In this document: positions 25,690 to 34,991 of the stretch, piece by piece | Position numbering within the stretch: position 1 is the stretch's first letter | Layout: every line of letters starts with the position of its first letter | Source: CAZBRS01 sp964494475 | GTDB lineage: Bacteria > Myxococcota_A > UBA9042 > CAZBRS01 | Direction of reading: 5' to 3' | DNA: 64,000 bases | Assembly (NCBI GenBank): GCA_964494475.1 | Contig: CAZBRS010000033.1 | Span: 1 to 64,000 of the forward strand | Notes under the pieces: model-generated | The model's input: only the letters and a program-made list of their open reading frames with translations | Database searches by the model: none | What the model was told of the DNA's origin: nothing | Made by a program: the position numbers and the translations under genes

Positions 25690-26250
25690 GCCCGGTCGCT
25701 CGGCGAGCCGCGAGGAGCGACGAGTGGGCGTTGGTGGCCGGCCCAGCGACCGGTGGCTCCCCGTCGCTCNNNNNNNNNNNNNNNNNNNNNNNNNNNNNNN
25801 NNNNNNNNNNNNNNNNNNNNNNNNNNNNNNNNNNNNNNNNNNNNNNNNNNNNNNNNNNNNNNNNNNNNNGGAGAGCCGCGAAGAGCGGCGAGTGGGCGTT
25901 GGTGGCCGGCCCGGCGACCGGTGGTTCCCCGTCGCTCGGAGAGCCGCGAAGAGCGGCGAGTGGGCGTTGGTGGCCGGCCCGGCGACCGGTGGCTCCCCGT
26001 CGCTCGGCGCGGCGCCTGCGGGCGGGGAGCCCCCCGTCGTCGGGCCTCGTACGTTGGGTGGCTATCGGAATCCTCGGGTGGTGGGCTGATCCACCGGCAG
26101 GTGGGCACCGTCGCGCGTGAGGGATGTTGCTCGCCCGTAACCGAGGCTCAGCGGGGCCGGGAGGGGGATGCTCCGCCCGCAGGCGCCGCGCCGAGCGACG
26201 GAGCGTCACCCTCCCGGGCCTGCCCGCACACGCTCGCCGAGCGACCGGGC
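25690..26250. repeat. Nested inverted-repeat element with 68-bp tandem repeats (contains gap)
   Basis: The 19-bp sequence GCCCGGTCGCTCGGCGAGC (25690-25708) is repeated exactly inverted at 26232-26250. Inside are copies of a 68-bp direct repeat (one from about 25703, then 25871-25938 and 25939-26006; the true number is hidden by 100 N). There is also a second perfect inverted repeat of 27 bp (25997-26023 and 26175-26201). The element begins directly after the stop codon of the sheath-like gene. It has no supported gene of its own; open frames across it exist only because 68-bp repeats are GC-rich. Confidence 0.8.
25770..25869. other. 100-N scaffold gap inside the repeat element
   Basis: Exactly 100 N. 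Unlike the gap in feoB, the flanks are not identical; they are diverged copies of the 68-bp repeat, so repeat collapse is the likely cause and the real length is unknown. Confidence 0.9.
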
Positions 26251-26323
26251 TCAATCCGTTGTCACGTCGACGGGAATATCTCGCTACGCTCGGGATGAAC
26301 CGCAAGCTCGTTGGAGGCGCACC

Positions 26324-27250
26324 ATGTCTTGCAGAACCGTTGGCATCGCGACCCATTGGCTCCTTCTGGCCGGGGCCTTCCTTGCGATCGCCTGCGAGAA
26401 CACCAGCGCTCGCGTCGACACCGACGTCGCGGCCGATACCGCTGCGGACGCCGTCGACGCCGTCCTGCCGCCGCTCCCCCTGGCCATCGAGCTGGCCGGC
26501 TCGATCCGCGTGCTCGAGGAGCGCTGGGGCGAGGCCACGGAGGGCTCGTCGCGCGTCGAGGTCGTGCTGTGGTCGGGGCCCGTGCCCACCACCCAGAAGG
26601 TGACGGCCCAGGAGGGCGACTGCAAGCTGCTGGTGGGCGCCCTCACGGACCCCTGGAACTGCACGCCCGAGTGCACCTGGGGCGAGACGCTCTGCATCGA
26701 CGGCGCGTGCGTGCCCTACCCGGCGCCGGTCTCCGCGGGCGCGATCACGCTGACGGGGCTGCCCGAGCCCGTGACGCTCGCGCCCCTGGCCGACAAGCGC
26801 TACCCGGCCGTGTACGAGCTGCCCGCCGATCTGTTCGACGCGGGCGGCGCGATCCATGTGACCTCGCCGGGCGCCGACGTGCCCGCCCTCGACCTCGCGG
26901 CGCGTGGCGTGGAGCCCCTGATCGCGGAACGCGAGCCCCTGGTGCCCGGCGAGCCCCTGGTGCTCACCTGGACCGTGCCGCCCGAGCCCGTGCCCGGCAC
27001 ACGCATCCTGGTCGAGCTCATGACCGGCTGGCACGGCTCGCCGAACCTCACCACCATCTGGTGCGAGACCGCCGACGACGGCGAGCTCACGGTCCCCGCC
27101 TCGCTCACGGCCGAGTTCACCATCCCGTCGTGCGGCGAGTGCGAGACCTCGTACCTGAGCCGCTTCACGCGCGACGTGGTCGACGTCGGCCAGGGCCCGA
27201 TCGAGCTCTTCGTGGGCTCGCGACTGGCCTTCGTGGCGTGGTGGGAGTAG
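26324..27250 (+). CDS. Lipoprotein of unknown function
   Basis: A 308-residue lipoprotein. The start at 26324 (ribosome site TTGGAGG) gives a signal ending LAIAC and a D/A/T-rich spacer. The folded part looks beta-rich, with phrases such as ITLTGLPEPVTLAPL and GEPLVLTWTVPPEPVPGTRILVELMTG that resemble immunoglobulin-like domains. It has two Cys-containing patches (CTPECTWGETLC and CGECETSYL). No family is recognised. The gene stands between the inverted-repeat element and the large metallopeptidase lipoprotein on the same strand. Confidence 0.6.
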   Translation: MSCRTVGIATHWLLLAGAFLAIACENTSARVDTDVAADTAADAVDAVLPPLPLAIELAGSIRVLEERWGEATEGSSRVEVVLWSGPVPTTQKVTAQEGDCKLLVGALTDPWNCTPECTWGETLCIDGACVPYPAPVSAGAITLTGLPEPVTLAPLADKRYPAVYELPADLFDAGGAIHVTSPGADVPALDLAARGVEPLIAEREPLVPGEPLVLTWTVPPEPVPGTRILVELMTGWHGSPNLTTIWCETADDGELTVPASLTAEFTIPSCGECETSYLSRFTRDVVDVGQGPIELFVGSRLAFVAWWE

Positions 27251-27263
27251 GTCTTCCTCCCCA

Positions 27264-27292
27264 TTGTCGCCGTCGCCCCGACCCGCTATCCT
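27264..27292 (+). promoter_or_regulatory. Promoter of the large metallopeptidase lipoprotein
   Basis: TTGTCG (27264-27269) and TATCCT (27287-27292) are 17 bases apart, 29 bases before the ATG at 27322 with a GGAGGCG site. Confidence 0.4.
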
Positions 27293-27321
27293 CTCGTCCA
27301 TCATCGCCCGGAGGCGCGCCC

Positions 27322-30300
27322 ATGCGCACGTTCGTCGTCGACCTTCTGGTCGGATTCTCCCTGCTGCTGGTCGCCTGCGGTCCCTCGTCCTCGGGGGGCG
27401 ACGCCACGGGCCTCCCCGATGCGTCGGGCGAGGTGGGCACCGACTTGCTCTCGGGCGACGGCGTGCCCGTGACCATCGCGTCGGGCGGGCTCGCGCAGGA
27501 CGACGCCGCGGCCACGGCGCTCGGCCGCGCCTGGACGCGCGCCACGTCGGCCGCGGTGCACGCGGTGGTGGTGGTCGACTCGCTGGTGCTGCAGGCGACC
27601 CCGGGGTTGTACCCCTTCACCGACGGCGTGAAGACGGCGCGAACGGCGCTGGACCTGCTGGAAGCCGCCGGCGCCGACCTGGCCGATCTCGCCCGTGCCG
27701 CGCTCCCGGTCGACGCCGTCGTCGCTTCGGCCCTCTCCTCGACCGGGCTCGGAGCCGGCGCCGAGGGAGAGGCCGCGCTGGCCCTGGCCACGCGCGACGC
27801 GGGCGTGTACGGCGACCTCGCGGCAGTGGGCGACGCGCTGGTGGCCGAGGCGGCGCGTGCTCGCGCGGCCCTGGCGCCGTTGCTCCCCGAGGGCGCCGAG
27901 CTGGCCGACCTGGCCGCGCTGCCCGCGGCCCTGGCCGAGCTGCGCGCGACCGCTCCCGTGGTGCTGGTGGCAGGGGGCGTGACGGCCTCGATGGGGCACG
28001 CCGCAGGTGCGCCCGTGCCGGGGGCCGACCTCGGCTCGCTGCGGTCGTCCTCGGCGTCGCAGTTGGTCTCTCTGCCTGCCGGCGGCGTGGTGCTGTCGGC
28101 CGAGGCCTCGGCCGAGGGCGTGGCGGGGGCGGTGCCGCTGGCGGGCGAGGGCGGAGCGCTCGCGCTGCGGGGCGACGGTCGCGTGGCGTCGGCGCAGGAT
28201 CGCGCGGTGGGCCTGACCCCGACCGAGGCCACGGCGGTCGCCGGGGAGGCCGTGAGCGTGCTCTTCGCGACGGCCTCCACGGCCCTGGTCGACGCCACGA
28301 CCGCCGATCCGGGGGCGGCGTGCTGGCTGCAGGCCGCGCCTGACCCCTCCTCGTGCGCGCCTGCGGCGTCGCCTTTCCTGGCGCCGGGCGGCTACCAGGA
28401 TCCCGTGGCCGGATGGTTCTACGTCGACGCCGACAAAGGCCTCTCGCCCGCGGTCGCGCGCCAGATCCGGGCCGGGCTCGACGCGACCGAGATCACGGCG
28501 GCGCTGCCCGCCGACCCCGACCCACGGCCCGCGCCTCACCTCGACGGCATGAGCCCGATGTCGGGGGCGGTGGGCACGTCGATCACGCTGACGGGTACGG
28601 GCTTCGGCACCGACCCTTCGCGGGTGGTGGTCACGATCAGCGGCGGCCTGATGCAGAAGGTGGCGCCCAGCAGCCTCAGCGATACGTCGCTCACGTTCAC
28701 GCTGCCGGCCGGCTGGTACCCGCCCCCCCTCGATCACGCGTGGTGCGTCGGCGAGAACCGCGAGGTGGTGAGCGCGCTCATCTGGATCACGGTCAACGGG
28801 GTCGACGGCTCGGCCGACCAGGCGCTGTACTTCGAGGTGACCGACCTGCCGCCGTGCCCGCCCTCCATCCAGGGCGCGCCCTGGCCGGCCGTGGCGAGCC
28901 CCGGCGACGAGGTCGCGCTCTACGGCGTGGGCTTCGCGAAGGACCCGGCCCAGAACCTGATCGAGTTGGCCGGCCGCGCGTTCCCGGCCACGGGCTATGC
29001 CCCCGATCCCTACCTGGAGTACGACGGCGTCGGCACCCTCACGTTCGTGCTCCCCGTGGGCGCACAGGGCGGCCACCTGCGCGTCAAGCGCCTCGACGGC
29101 CTCGACATCTGGAGCGAGCCGGTAGATATGGGCGTGCAGCCGGCCACCGTGCCGGTGCTCGCGGCCGGCGACGAGGCCGACGGCCTGTTCGTGCCGTGCT
29201 GGGCCATCGACCAGGGCCAGCCCACCGAGTCGGTCCACTGCGTCGGGCACTCGTGGTTCCTGGGGGGCGCGAGCCTGTTGAAGCTGCGGGGCCTGAGCGA
29301 CCTGCCGGGCCCGGGGCAGATCCTGATCGACGTGACCACCCGGAGGGGCACGGCAGGGCTGCTGGCGCGCGTGCTGGCCGACGATCGCGTGCTGGTGAAC
29401 CCCCCCGGAGCGCTGGTGGCCGGCCTCGAGCCCGGCGAGACCGTCACGTTCCGCGCGCGCGGCTACGAGCTGTTCAACTTCAAGGAGCGCGTGTCCGAGC
29501 CGCTGACGCTGACCGTCGGCGAGCGCCTGGTGGTGGGCCGCGCGGTCTGGGTCGACACCACGTTCTCGACCCTCGCCGAATGGCAGAAGCCCCTGCAGCT
29601 CGCGCGGGGCGACGTGCTGGCGGTGCAGATCAACGGGTCGGCGGTGGACCACGTGCTGACCGCACCCGGCCTGTGGGAGGGCGCCCTCGACTTCGGCCAG
29701 GCCGGCACGACCCCGGCCGACGTGCCCAACTCGAACATGTTCGCCGGCCGCGCCGTGCGGCTCGACGTCGCGGGGGCCTACACCGTCACGAACCAGACGA
29801 CGGGCAGCACGCTGCCCGTCGAGGTGCAGGAAGAGGGCACCTGGGCCGGCGTGGGGTACGGCTGGTGGGACACCTCGCCCCAATGGGTGGGCGTGCAGGG
29901 CGCGCGCTTCGGCTGCGGAGGCGTCGACGTGACCATCCCCCCCGGCGCGCTGCCCGTCCACGACGGCGTGGGCGGCGCATACACCGTGACGTGTCAGCAC
30001 CACCCCCTCGACGCGCTGGGTGCCACCCCCGGTTTGCCCCAGCTGACGGCGGGCTCGTACCTCACCAAGGTGATCTTCGACCCCGAGCCCGCCGAACTGC
30101 TGAAGCCCGTGACGATCGTCGTGCCGTTCACGATGGAGGGGCGCACCACGCCCCCCGAGGTGGGCCTGATGGACCCGGCCAGCGGCCTGTACGCCGCGCT
30201 GCCCGCCGACGTCGACGAGGCCGCGCTGAAGGTCACGTTGACGTTGCCGGCAGGCACCTACGCGGCCCCGCCGCCCGCGACCATCGTCCCGGGGGCCTCG

Positions 30301-31698
30301 TTCCCCAAGCTGTCGTTGAACACCACGGCCGGTTCGATCGGCGTGTTCTCGTGGAAGAGCACCAAGGGCACGCTCACCGACGACGAGCGCAAGCTGCAGG
30401 TGCAGTGGGTCGACGGCACCGGCGCGGGGCAGGTGAGCCAGGCCTTCGCCGAGGAGGTGTTCGAGACCGCCGTCCGCACCTGGGACTTCCTGACCGGCCG
30501 TGACTGGCCCGCGCCCGACGGCTGGATGGGCGGCTGGGTCACCCTGACCATCGCGGACCTGGGCTCGGGCGACAACGTGAAGGGCTCGACCACCAAGGGC
30601 GTGTTCGGGCAGCCCTGGGTCACCATCAACTCGAACCTGGCCTCCGGCAAGGCCCTGAAGACCACCGTGAGCCACGAGATGGGCCACGTGTTCCAGCGGC
30701 AGCTCACCACCAACTTCAGCCTCAAGTGGATCGACGAGGCCTCGGCCAACTGGATCGCCGTGGGCACGCTCGGCAGCGACGCCGACATCTCGGCCGACAT
30801 CGCGGGCTCGGCCGAGTTCCCCGCCGTCGCGTTCCCCGGCACGTTCGGTTCGGGCTACGACGAGGACCAGGGCTACGCCGCGGGCGCGTGGGCGGTGTGG
30901 CTCGAAGAGGAGTACGAAGGGTCGATCCTGAAGCTCTACCAGGCGCTCCAGTGGGGCCCCGGGGCCTGGGCCGACGCCTGGAGCACCCTGGCCGGCGCCA
31001 CGGGCAAGACCATGTCGGACCTGACGGCCGAGTTCGCCACTGCCTACTGGACCCAGACCCTCGGGGTGGTCCACGACCTGTCGCTCTCCCTGAAGACCTG
31101 GACGCTCGCGCCCACGTTCGGCGTGACCCTCACCGACACGCGCCCCGGCTACAGCAGCCTGCGCCACGACCTGAAGATCCCCGCCGACGTGGCCGCCGAG
31201 TGGAGCGGTCGCGATCCGATCGTCCGCGCCACGGGTCTCTCCACCGGCGTCACCGTCGACGTGTACTCGGACACCGGTACGTGCGGCGCGCCCGTCACGT
31301 CGCTCTCGAAGCTGGTCACGCTCTTCTCCGACACGCCCCGCCTTCGTCTGCCGGCCTTCGCGGGCACGACGTGCTACCGCGTGCTGATCACGAACTTCGG
31401 CAGCCAGGACAGCGGCGCCCTCACGGTGAGGCTGGCCCTGCCCACCATCACCTCGCTCGCCCCGACCTCGGGAAAGAACGACGGAGGCTACCCCGTCACG
31501 ATCTCCGGCACCGGCTTCGGCGCCGTGCAGGGGCAGGTCTCGATCGCCGGTTTCCCGCTGACCGTCACCTCGTGGACCGACACGGCCATCACCGTGACCA
31601 TGTTGAACGCCGGTACGCAGCTCGGGTTCATGAACGTGAAGGTCCTGACCGACGAGCAGGCCTGGACGAACGCGGCCCCGTTCACGTTCGTCGACTGA
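27322..31698 (+). CDS. Large lipoprotein with IPT/TIG domains and a gluzincin-type metallopeptidase domain
   Basis: A 1458-residue lipoprotein (lipobox LLVACG). Residues 30-390 are Ala-rich and look helical. Two IPT/TIG immunoglobulin-like domains start near 405 (MSPMSGAVGTSITLTGTGFG) and 515, and a third lies near 1373-1456 (ITSLAPTSGKNDGGYPVTIS). Between them is a zinc peptidase site, SHEMGHVF (HExxH, residues 1118-1122), followed by WIDEAS with E1139, a spacing that fits the third ligand of gluzincins. The protein is probably anchored in the outer membrane and digests or binds extracellular polymers. The start at 27322 is preferred because it makes the lipobox; the frame stays open upstream only by chance. 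Confidence 0.75.
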   Translation: MRTFVVDLLVGFSLLLVACGPSSSGGDATGLPDASGEVGTDLLSGDGVPVTIASGGLAQDDAAATALGRAWTRATSAAVHAVVVVDSLVLQATPGLYPFTDGVKTARTALDLLEAAGADLADLARAALPVDAVVASALSSTGLGAGAEGEAALALATRDAGVYGDLAAVGDALVAEAARARAALAPLLPEGAELADLAALPAALAELRATAPVVLVAGGVTASMGHAAGAPVPGADLGSLRSSSASQLVSLPAGGVVLSAEASAEGVAGAVPLAGEGGALALRGDGRVASAQDRAVGLTPTEATAVAGEAVSVLFATASTALVDATTADPGAACWLQAAPDPSSCAPAASPFLAPGGYQDPVAGWFYVDADKGLSPAVARQIRAGLDATEITAALPADPDPRPAPHLDGMSPMSGAVGTSITLTGTGFGTDPSRVVVTISGGLMQKVAPSSLSDTSLTFTLPAGWYPPPLDHAWCVGENREVVSALIWITVNGVDGSADQALYFEVTDLPPCPPSIQGAPWPAVASPGDEVALYGVGFAKDPAQNLIELAGRAFPATGYAPDPYLEYDGVGTLTFVLPVGAQGGHLRVKRLDGLDIWSEPVDMGVQPATVPVLAAGDEADGLFVPCWAIDQGQPTESVHCVGHSWFLGGASLLKLRGLSDLPGPGQILIDVTTRRGTAGLLARVLADDRVLVNPPGALVAGLEPGETVTFRARGYELFNFKERVSEPLTLTVGERLVVGRAVWVDTTFSTLAEWQKPLQLARGDVLAVQINGSAVDHVLTAPGLWEGALDFGQAGTTPADVPNSNMFAGRAVRLDVAGAYTVTNQTTGSTLPVEVQEEGTWAGVGYGWWDTSPQWVGVQGARFGCGGVDVTIPPGALPVHDGVGGAYTVTCQHHPLDALGATPGLPQLTAGSYLTKVIFDPEPAELLKPVTIVVPFTMEGRTTPPEVGLMDPASGLYAALPADVDEAALKVTLTLPAGTYAAPPPATIVPGASFPKLSLNTTAGSIGVFSWKSTKGTLTDDERKLQVQWVDGTGAGQVSQAFAEEVFETAVRTWDFLTGRDWPAPDGWMGGWVTLTIADLGSGDNVKGSTTKGVFGQPWVTINSNLASGKALKTTVSHEMGHVFQRQLTTNFSLKWIDEASANWIAVGTLGSDADISADIAGSAEFPAVAFPGTFGSGYDEDQGYAAGAWAVWLEEEYEGSILKLYQALQWGPGAWADAWSTLAGATGKTMSDLTAEFATAYWTQTLGVVHDLSLSLKTWTLAPTFGVTLTDTRPGYSSLRHDLKIPADVAAEWSGRDPIVRATGLSTGVTVDVYSDTGTCGAPVTSLSKLVTLFSDTPRLRLPAFAGTTCYRVLITNFGSQDSGALTVRLALPTITSLAPTSGKNDGGYPVTISGTGFGAVQGQVSIAGFPLTVTSWTDTAITVTMLNAGTQLGFMNVKVLTDEQAWTNAAPFTFVD

Positions 31699-31820
31699 AC
31701 GGCGTCGTGTGAAGAAATTCACCACCTCGCGACATCCAATCCCCACGCCCGCCCACCCGGGGTCCGGGCCCCGGCCCCGCCGCGGGAACAATACCAAACG
31801 ATTACGAAGGCTTGCTGGAC

Positions 31821-31838
31821 TTGGCACGCCGCGTGCTG
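31821..31838 (+). promoter_or_regulatory. Sigma-54 promoter
   Basis: TTGGCACGCCGCGTGCTG has the invariant GG (-24) and GC (-12) with ten bases between them, close to the consensus TGGCACG-N4-TTGC. It lies 44 bases before the ATG of the Cys-rich surface protein. No suitable -35/-10 pair is seen. Use of sigma-54 would need an enhancer-binding protein not found here. Confidence 0.55.
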
Positions 31839-31881
31839 TACTATGCACCAGAACCATGGACGCTCACCGAAGGAGGACCCC

Positions 31882-32961
31882 ATGAAGACCCTGACGACCC
31901 TGCTGCTGCTGTCGTTCGCCCTGGTGCCCGCCGCCGCCTACGCCGCTTGCGCCAGCGACGCCGACTGCGCGCCCGACGAGGTGTGCCTGGCGGTGCCCTG
32001 CGCCTGCGCCGCTCCGGCCTGCGATCCCTCGGCGGGTGAGTGCGACACGCCCGAGCCCTGCATCTGCGACGACGCGGCCGAGTGCGTGCCGGCCGATTCG
32101 TTCGACGACGACGTGTACTACAGCGGCGACTGCGAGGTCGACGCCGACTGCCCCATGGGCTTCGCCTGTGAGCAGGTGCAGGTGCCCTGCGCCGGCACCC
32201 GCGTCGACTGCGCGTGCCCCGGATGCGCCGAGGGCGAGGAGTGCCCGCCCTGCGATTGCCCCGAGGAGCCCGTCGAGCCGCCGGAGTGCGAGATCGAGAC
32301 GTACGGGTACTGCGCCTACAAGCCCGTGGAGTGCGCCAGCGACGCCGATTGCGCCGCGGGCTTCGAGTGCAAGGCCCAGGAGGTCTGCTCGTCCTCGGCC
32401 GGTTGCGGTTGCGCCGTTCCGGCGTGCGACCCCGACGACGGTGAGTGCCCCGAGCCCGAGCCCTGCGAGTGCGACGAGACCCCGTACGAAGAGAGCTGCG
32501 AAGTGATCGGCAACTACTGCGAGGCCAAGCAGATCGAGTGCGAGGCCTCGGCCGACTGCCCGGCCGACTGGGAGTGCGTTGGCATCGGCGCCGACTGCGC
32601 CTGCCCGGCCATCGCCTGCGCCTCGGACGAGCCCGACGGTTGCCCCGAGCTGCCGCCCTGCGAGTGCGCCGCCGAGCCCACGGTCAGCTACTGCATGCCC
32701 GGTGGCTGGGCCGAGGCCGCCGCCCGCGACTACGCTGCCGGCGGTGACGGCACCAACGCCATCGGCGACGAGCAGTCGCCCACCGCCGCCTTCATGGAGG
32801 ACGCGTCGAAGGCCGCCGCCGAGGCGGACGCGACCGACACCGACAAGGGCTCGGGCTGCAGCTACACCAGCACGGCGACGGCCGGCCTCGGCGTGCTGCT
32901 CCTGACCCTGCTCGCCCTGCTGGGCGTGGCCTGGCGCCGGGTGAGCGTGAGCGCCCGCTGA
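31882..32961 (+). CDS. Cys-rich surface protein with MYXO-CTERM-type tail
   Basis: A 359-residue exported protein. The start at 31882 has an AGGAGGA site, then the signal MKTLTTLLLLSFALVPAAAYA. The mature part is a run of Cys-rich repeats (CASDADCAPDEVC, CEVDADCPMGFAC, CASDADCAAGFEC, CEASADCPADWEC) alternating with Pro/Glu-rich CDCPEEP-type segments; many disulfides are expected. The end has the tail GSGCSY, a Leu-rich transmembrane helix and WRR, as in MYXO-CTERM proteins that are sorted to the cell surface. No enzymatic motif is present, so a structural or binding role is likely. A sigma-54 promoter precedes it. Confidence 0.75.
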   Translation: MKTLTTLLLLSFALVPAAAYAACASDADCAPDEVCLAVPCACAAPACDPSAGECDTPEPCICDDAAECVPADSFDDDVYYSGDCEVDADCPMGFACEQVQVPCAGTRVDCACPGCAEGEECPPCDCPEEPVEPPECEIETYGYCAYKPVECASDADCAAGFECKAQEVCSSSAGCGCAVPACDPDDGECPEPEPCECDETPYEESCEVIGNYCEAKQIECEASADCPADWECVGIGADCACPAIACASDEPDGCPELPPCECAAEPTVSYCMPGGWAEAAARDYAAGGDGTNAIGDEQSPTAAFMEDASKAAAEADATDTDKGSGCSYTSTATAGLGVLLLTLLALLGVAWRRVSVSAR

Positions 32962-32998
32962 TCCCCGTCCTCTCCAGAGCCCCGCCCCGCCGCCCCGC

Positions 32999-34357
32999 TC
33001 AACGCACTCCACCGAACAGCTTCTTCTGCAACCAAGCCGCCATCCTCGCGTGCCCGTCGTCATCGAAGTGATCATCGGGCGACCCGTTGGGGCCCGTCAG
33101 GAAGCCGAGGGGCGGCTGCCCCGGCGCCACCGCCGGCGTGAAGATCTCGTTCGCGTCGAGCGCCACGACGTTCTCCCGTTGGAGCATCGCCAGCGCGCGC
33201 GCGCGCCGCGCCTCGATCCTGGCGGCGCGCGGTTCGGTGGGCGCCGCCAGGGCCGTGCGCTCGGGCAGCACGACGACGGCGAGGGTCGCGCCCTTTTCCT
33301 CCGCCAGGCGCTCGAGGGCCACGACCACGCGCAGGAGGCGCGCCTCGGCGGCCGCCTCGTCGACCCGCTCCAGGACTCGGCCCAGCCTGTTGACCAGCCA
33401 CCCCTCGGTGCGAGCGACCAGCAGCCGCGCCAGCGCCGAGCGGTCGATCAGGGCGCGCAGCAGCCAGGGTGACGCCGTCACCAGGGCCCAGCGGTGGAGG
33501 AGCCCCATGGGTCGCCGCGACGGGCAGCGCAGGACGGGTTGGTCCTCGTCGTCGTTGAGCAGGCGCTCGAGCCCGCAGCACGGGTAGGCGATGTGCAGGT
33601 CGGCCAGGTCGTTCTCGAGGAAGAGGTACAACAGGAAGGCTCGTACGGGCAGGCGCGCCGACCAGGCGGTGGCGATGCCCAGGCTCGCGTCGGGGCCGCT
33701 GCCCGAGACCCCGACGTTCACGTGGGCCACGACCGGGTCAAGCGCCTGCAGCCGGGCCACGAACGTGCGACCGTCCGGCGCCGGGCCGCCCACGCCCGTG
33801 CCCTCGAGCATGGAGTCGCCCAGGTGCAGCACCACGGGCCGCGAACCCACCGCCTTCGTGCGCTCCTCGAACAGCGAGGGGTCGAGCTCGGGAAAGATCG
33901 CGCTGCACACGCGCGCGGCCGTGCCGAGCACGTTGTGGTGGTAGCCCTCGTCGAAGCGGTGGTGCGTGACGACCGGAGCGAGCGTCGCGCGGGCGCCCGC
34001 GTTCCACGGCAACGCCACGTCCTCCGGCCGTTCGAAGCCCCAGCGGGCCGCGCCCTCGCCGAGCCCGAGCGCCACCACGACGCCCAACGTCAGCGCCGCC
34101 GCGCGCTCGCACCTCAGGCGCGCCAGGTTGGCTGCGAGCCCGGCCCCCAGGGCGGCCAGCGCCAGTCCCACCACCACGTCGCCCGAGCCGAAGGGCAGGG
34201 CGTGCACGTCGAGGGTGGCGACGCCGAAGCCCCCCAGCGCGCCCGCGGCGGCGAGCGCCAGCACGAGGGCCACGGCGCGCGGTGCGAGCGCGGCCGTCAC
34301 GCCTGCCGCTGCGCCGGCTGCGAGGGGGAGGACGACCGCGAGGACCACGTCGTTCAT
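32999..34357 (-). CDS. Membrane-anchored SGNH/GDSL-type hydrolase
   Basis: A 452-residue protein with several N-terminal transmembrane helices (about residues 5-115) and a C-terminal SGNH hydrolase domain: VVLHLGDSMLEGTGV (block I, nucleophile Ser), VNVGVSGSGPD (block II, Gly), LFLENDLAD (block III, Asn) and SPDDHFDDDGHARMA (block V, Asp and His). Such membrane-linked domains often de-acylate or acylate cell-envelope polysaccharides. It converges with the Cys-rich protein gene, and nothing nearby indicates a substrate. Confidence 0.75.
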   Translation of the reverse strand: MNDVVLAVVLPLAAGAAAGVTAALAPRAVALVLALAAAGALGGFGVATLDVHALPFGSGDVVVGLALAALGAGLAANLARLRCERAAALTLGVVVALGLGEGAARWGFERPEDVALPWNAGARATLAPVVTHHRFDEGYHHNVLGTAARVCSAIFPELDPSLFEERTKAVGSRPVVLHLGDSMLEGTGVGGPAPDGRTFVARLQALDPVVAHVNVGVSGSGPDASLGIATAWSARLPVRAFLLYLFLENDLADLHIAYPCCGLERLLNDDEDQPVLRCPSRRPMGLLHRWALVTASPWLLRALIDRSALARLLVARTEGWLVNRLGRVLERVDEAAAEARLLRVVVALERLAEEKGATLAVVVLPERTALAAPTEPRAARIEARRARALAMLQRENVVALDANEIFTPAVAPGQPPLGFLTGPNGSPDDHFDDDGHARMAAWLQKKLFGGVR

Positions 34358-34421
34358 GGCGGTTCGTTCCGCGGAGGTGCGTGTCGTGTCGCGAAACGGA
34401 TAGCACCGAGAACGGGCGTCG

Positions 34422-34664
34422 TCAACCGATCAGGGCGAGCTTCCGCGCGCGCGACCAGCGCTTCAGCTCGATCTCGCGCCGCATGGCGTCGCCCTGCGTG
34501 TCGAAGGGCTCGGCGTGGACGAGCACCACGGGCCGGCGCGAGCGCGTGTAGGCCGCGCCCTTGCCCGCGGTGTGCAGAGCGACGCGCGCCGCGAGGTCCT
34601 TGGTGTAGCCGGTGTAGAGCGTGCCGTCGGCGCAACGCAAGAGGTAGACGAAGAACGCCGCCAC
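34422..34664 (-). CDS. GIY-YIG domain protein (URI family)
   Basis: About 80 residues. The domain begins FFVYLLRCADGTLYTGYTKDL (given here in parts: VYLLRC and LYTGYT), with the later RSRRPVVLVHAEPF and MRREIELKRWSRARK, typical of small UvrC/Intron-type endonuclease (URI) proteins. The GTG at 34664 is chosen because GGGAGG lies seven bases before it; an upstream ATG at 34700 is possible. These proteins are common in bacteria and their cellular role is mostly unknown. Confidence 0.8.
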   Translation of the reverse strand: MAAFFVYLLRCADGTLYTGYTKDLAARVALHTAGKGAAYTRSRRPVVLVHAEPFDTQGDAMRREIELKRWSRARKLALIG

Positions 34665-34696
34665 GGTGTCCTCCCGTCGTTCAGCCGGCTCCGCCG

Positions 34697-34819
34697 TCAT
34701 TCGCAGCCCAGCAGCGTGAGCGACGCCGGCTCGGACCACGCGCTCCAGGCCAGCGACTCGTCGCGGTAGCGGAGCCGCCAGCAATAGGTGCCCGGCGCCA
34801 GGGAGACGCCCACGCCCAT
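34697..34819 (-). pseudogene. Remnant of a secreted beta-sandwich (fibronectin III-like) protein
   Basis: A 40-residue frame reads MGVGVSLAPGTYCWRLRYRD, then SLAWSAWSEPASLTLLGCE. This looks like the last two strands of a fibronectin III-like domain (LxPGTxYxWRVRxRD ... WSxWSxPxxLT). The expected upstream part is missing in that frame, so it seems to be the tail of a decayed or truncated gene. It lies directly upstream of the GIY-YIG gene. Confidence 0.4.
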
Positions 34820-34991
34820 CGTTACCCCTCTCCCGGTTGCCTCCACGGGTCGTGGCTCCTGCCACGCCGCCGCCCCGGGGTGCTGTATAGGTAACGGTCG
34901 GCGGGGTCCCGATCAAGGCCGCTGTCGCGTCGACGCCGTCTTTTCCTGAGAACCGCTGCGGCCTTTCTTCTCGGCTGCCCCTCGACAGGAC

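Noticed and set aside
25690..26250. CRISPR array
   Set aside because: The repeats are 68 bp, directly adjacent and without unique spacers, and no cas genes are present. It is a tandem repeat within an inverted-repeat element.
26007..26323. Small proteins in the region after the 68-bp repeats
   Set aside because: Frames are open but begin inside the inverted repeat, lack ribosome sites and have repeat-derived composition.
27301..31857. A 1518-codon open frame on the minus strand
   Set aside because: It is the shadow of the metallopeptidase lipoprotein gene. GC-rich codon use keeps the antisense frame open; the product is low-complexity (Gly, Arg, His, Ala) with no domains.
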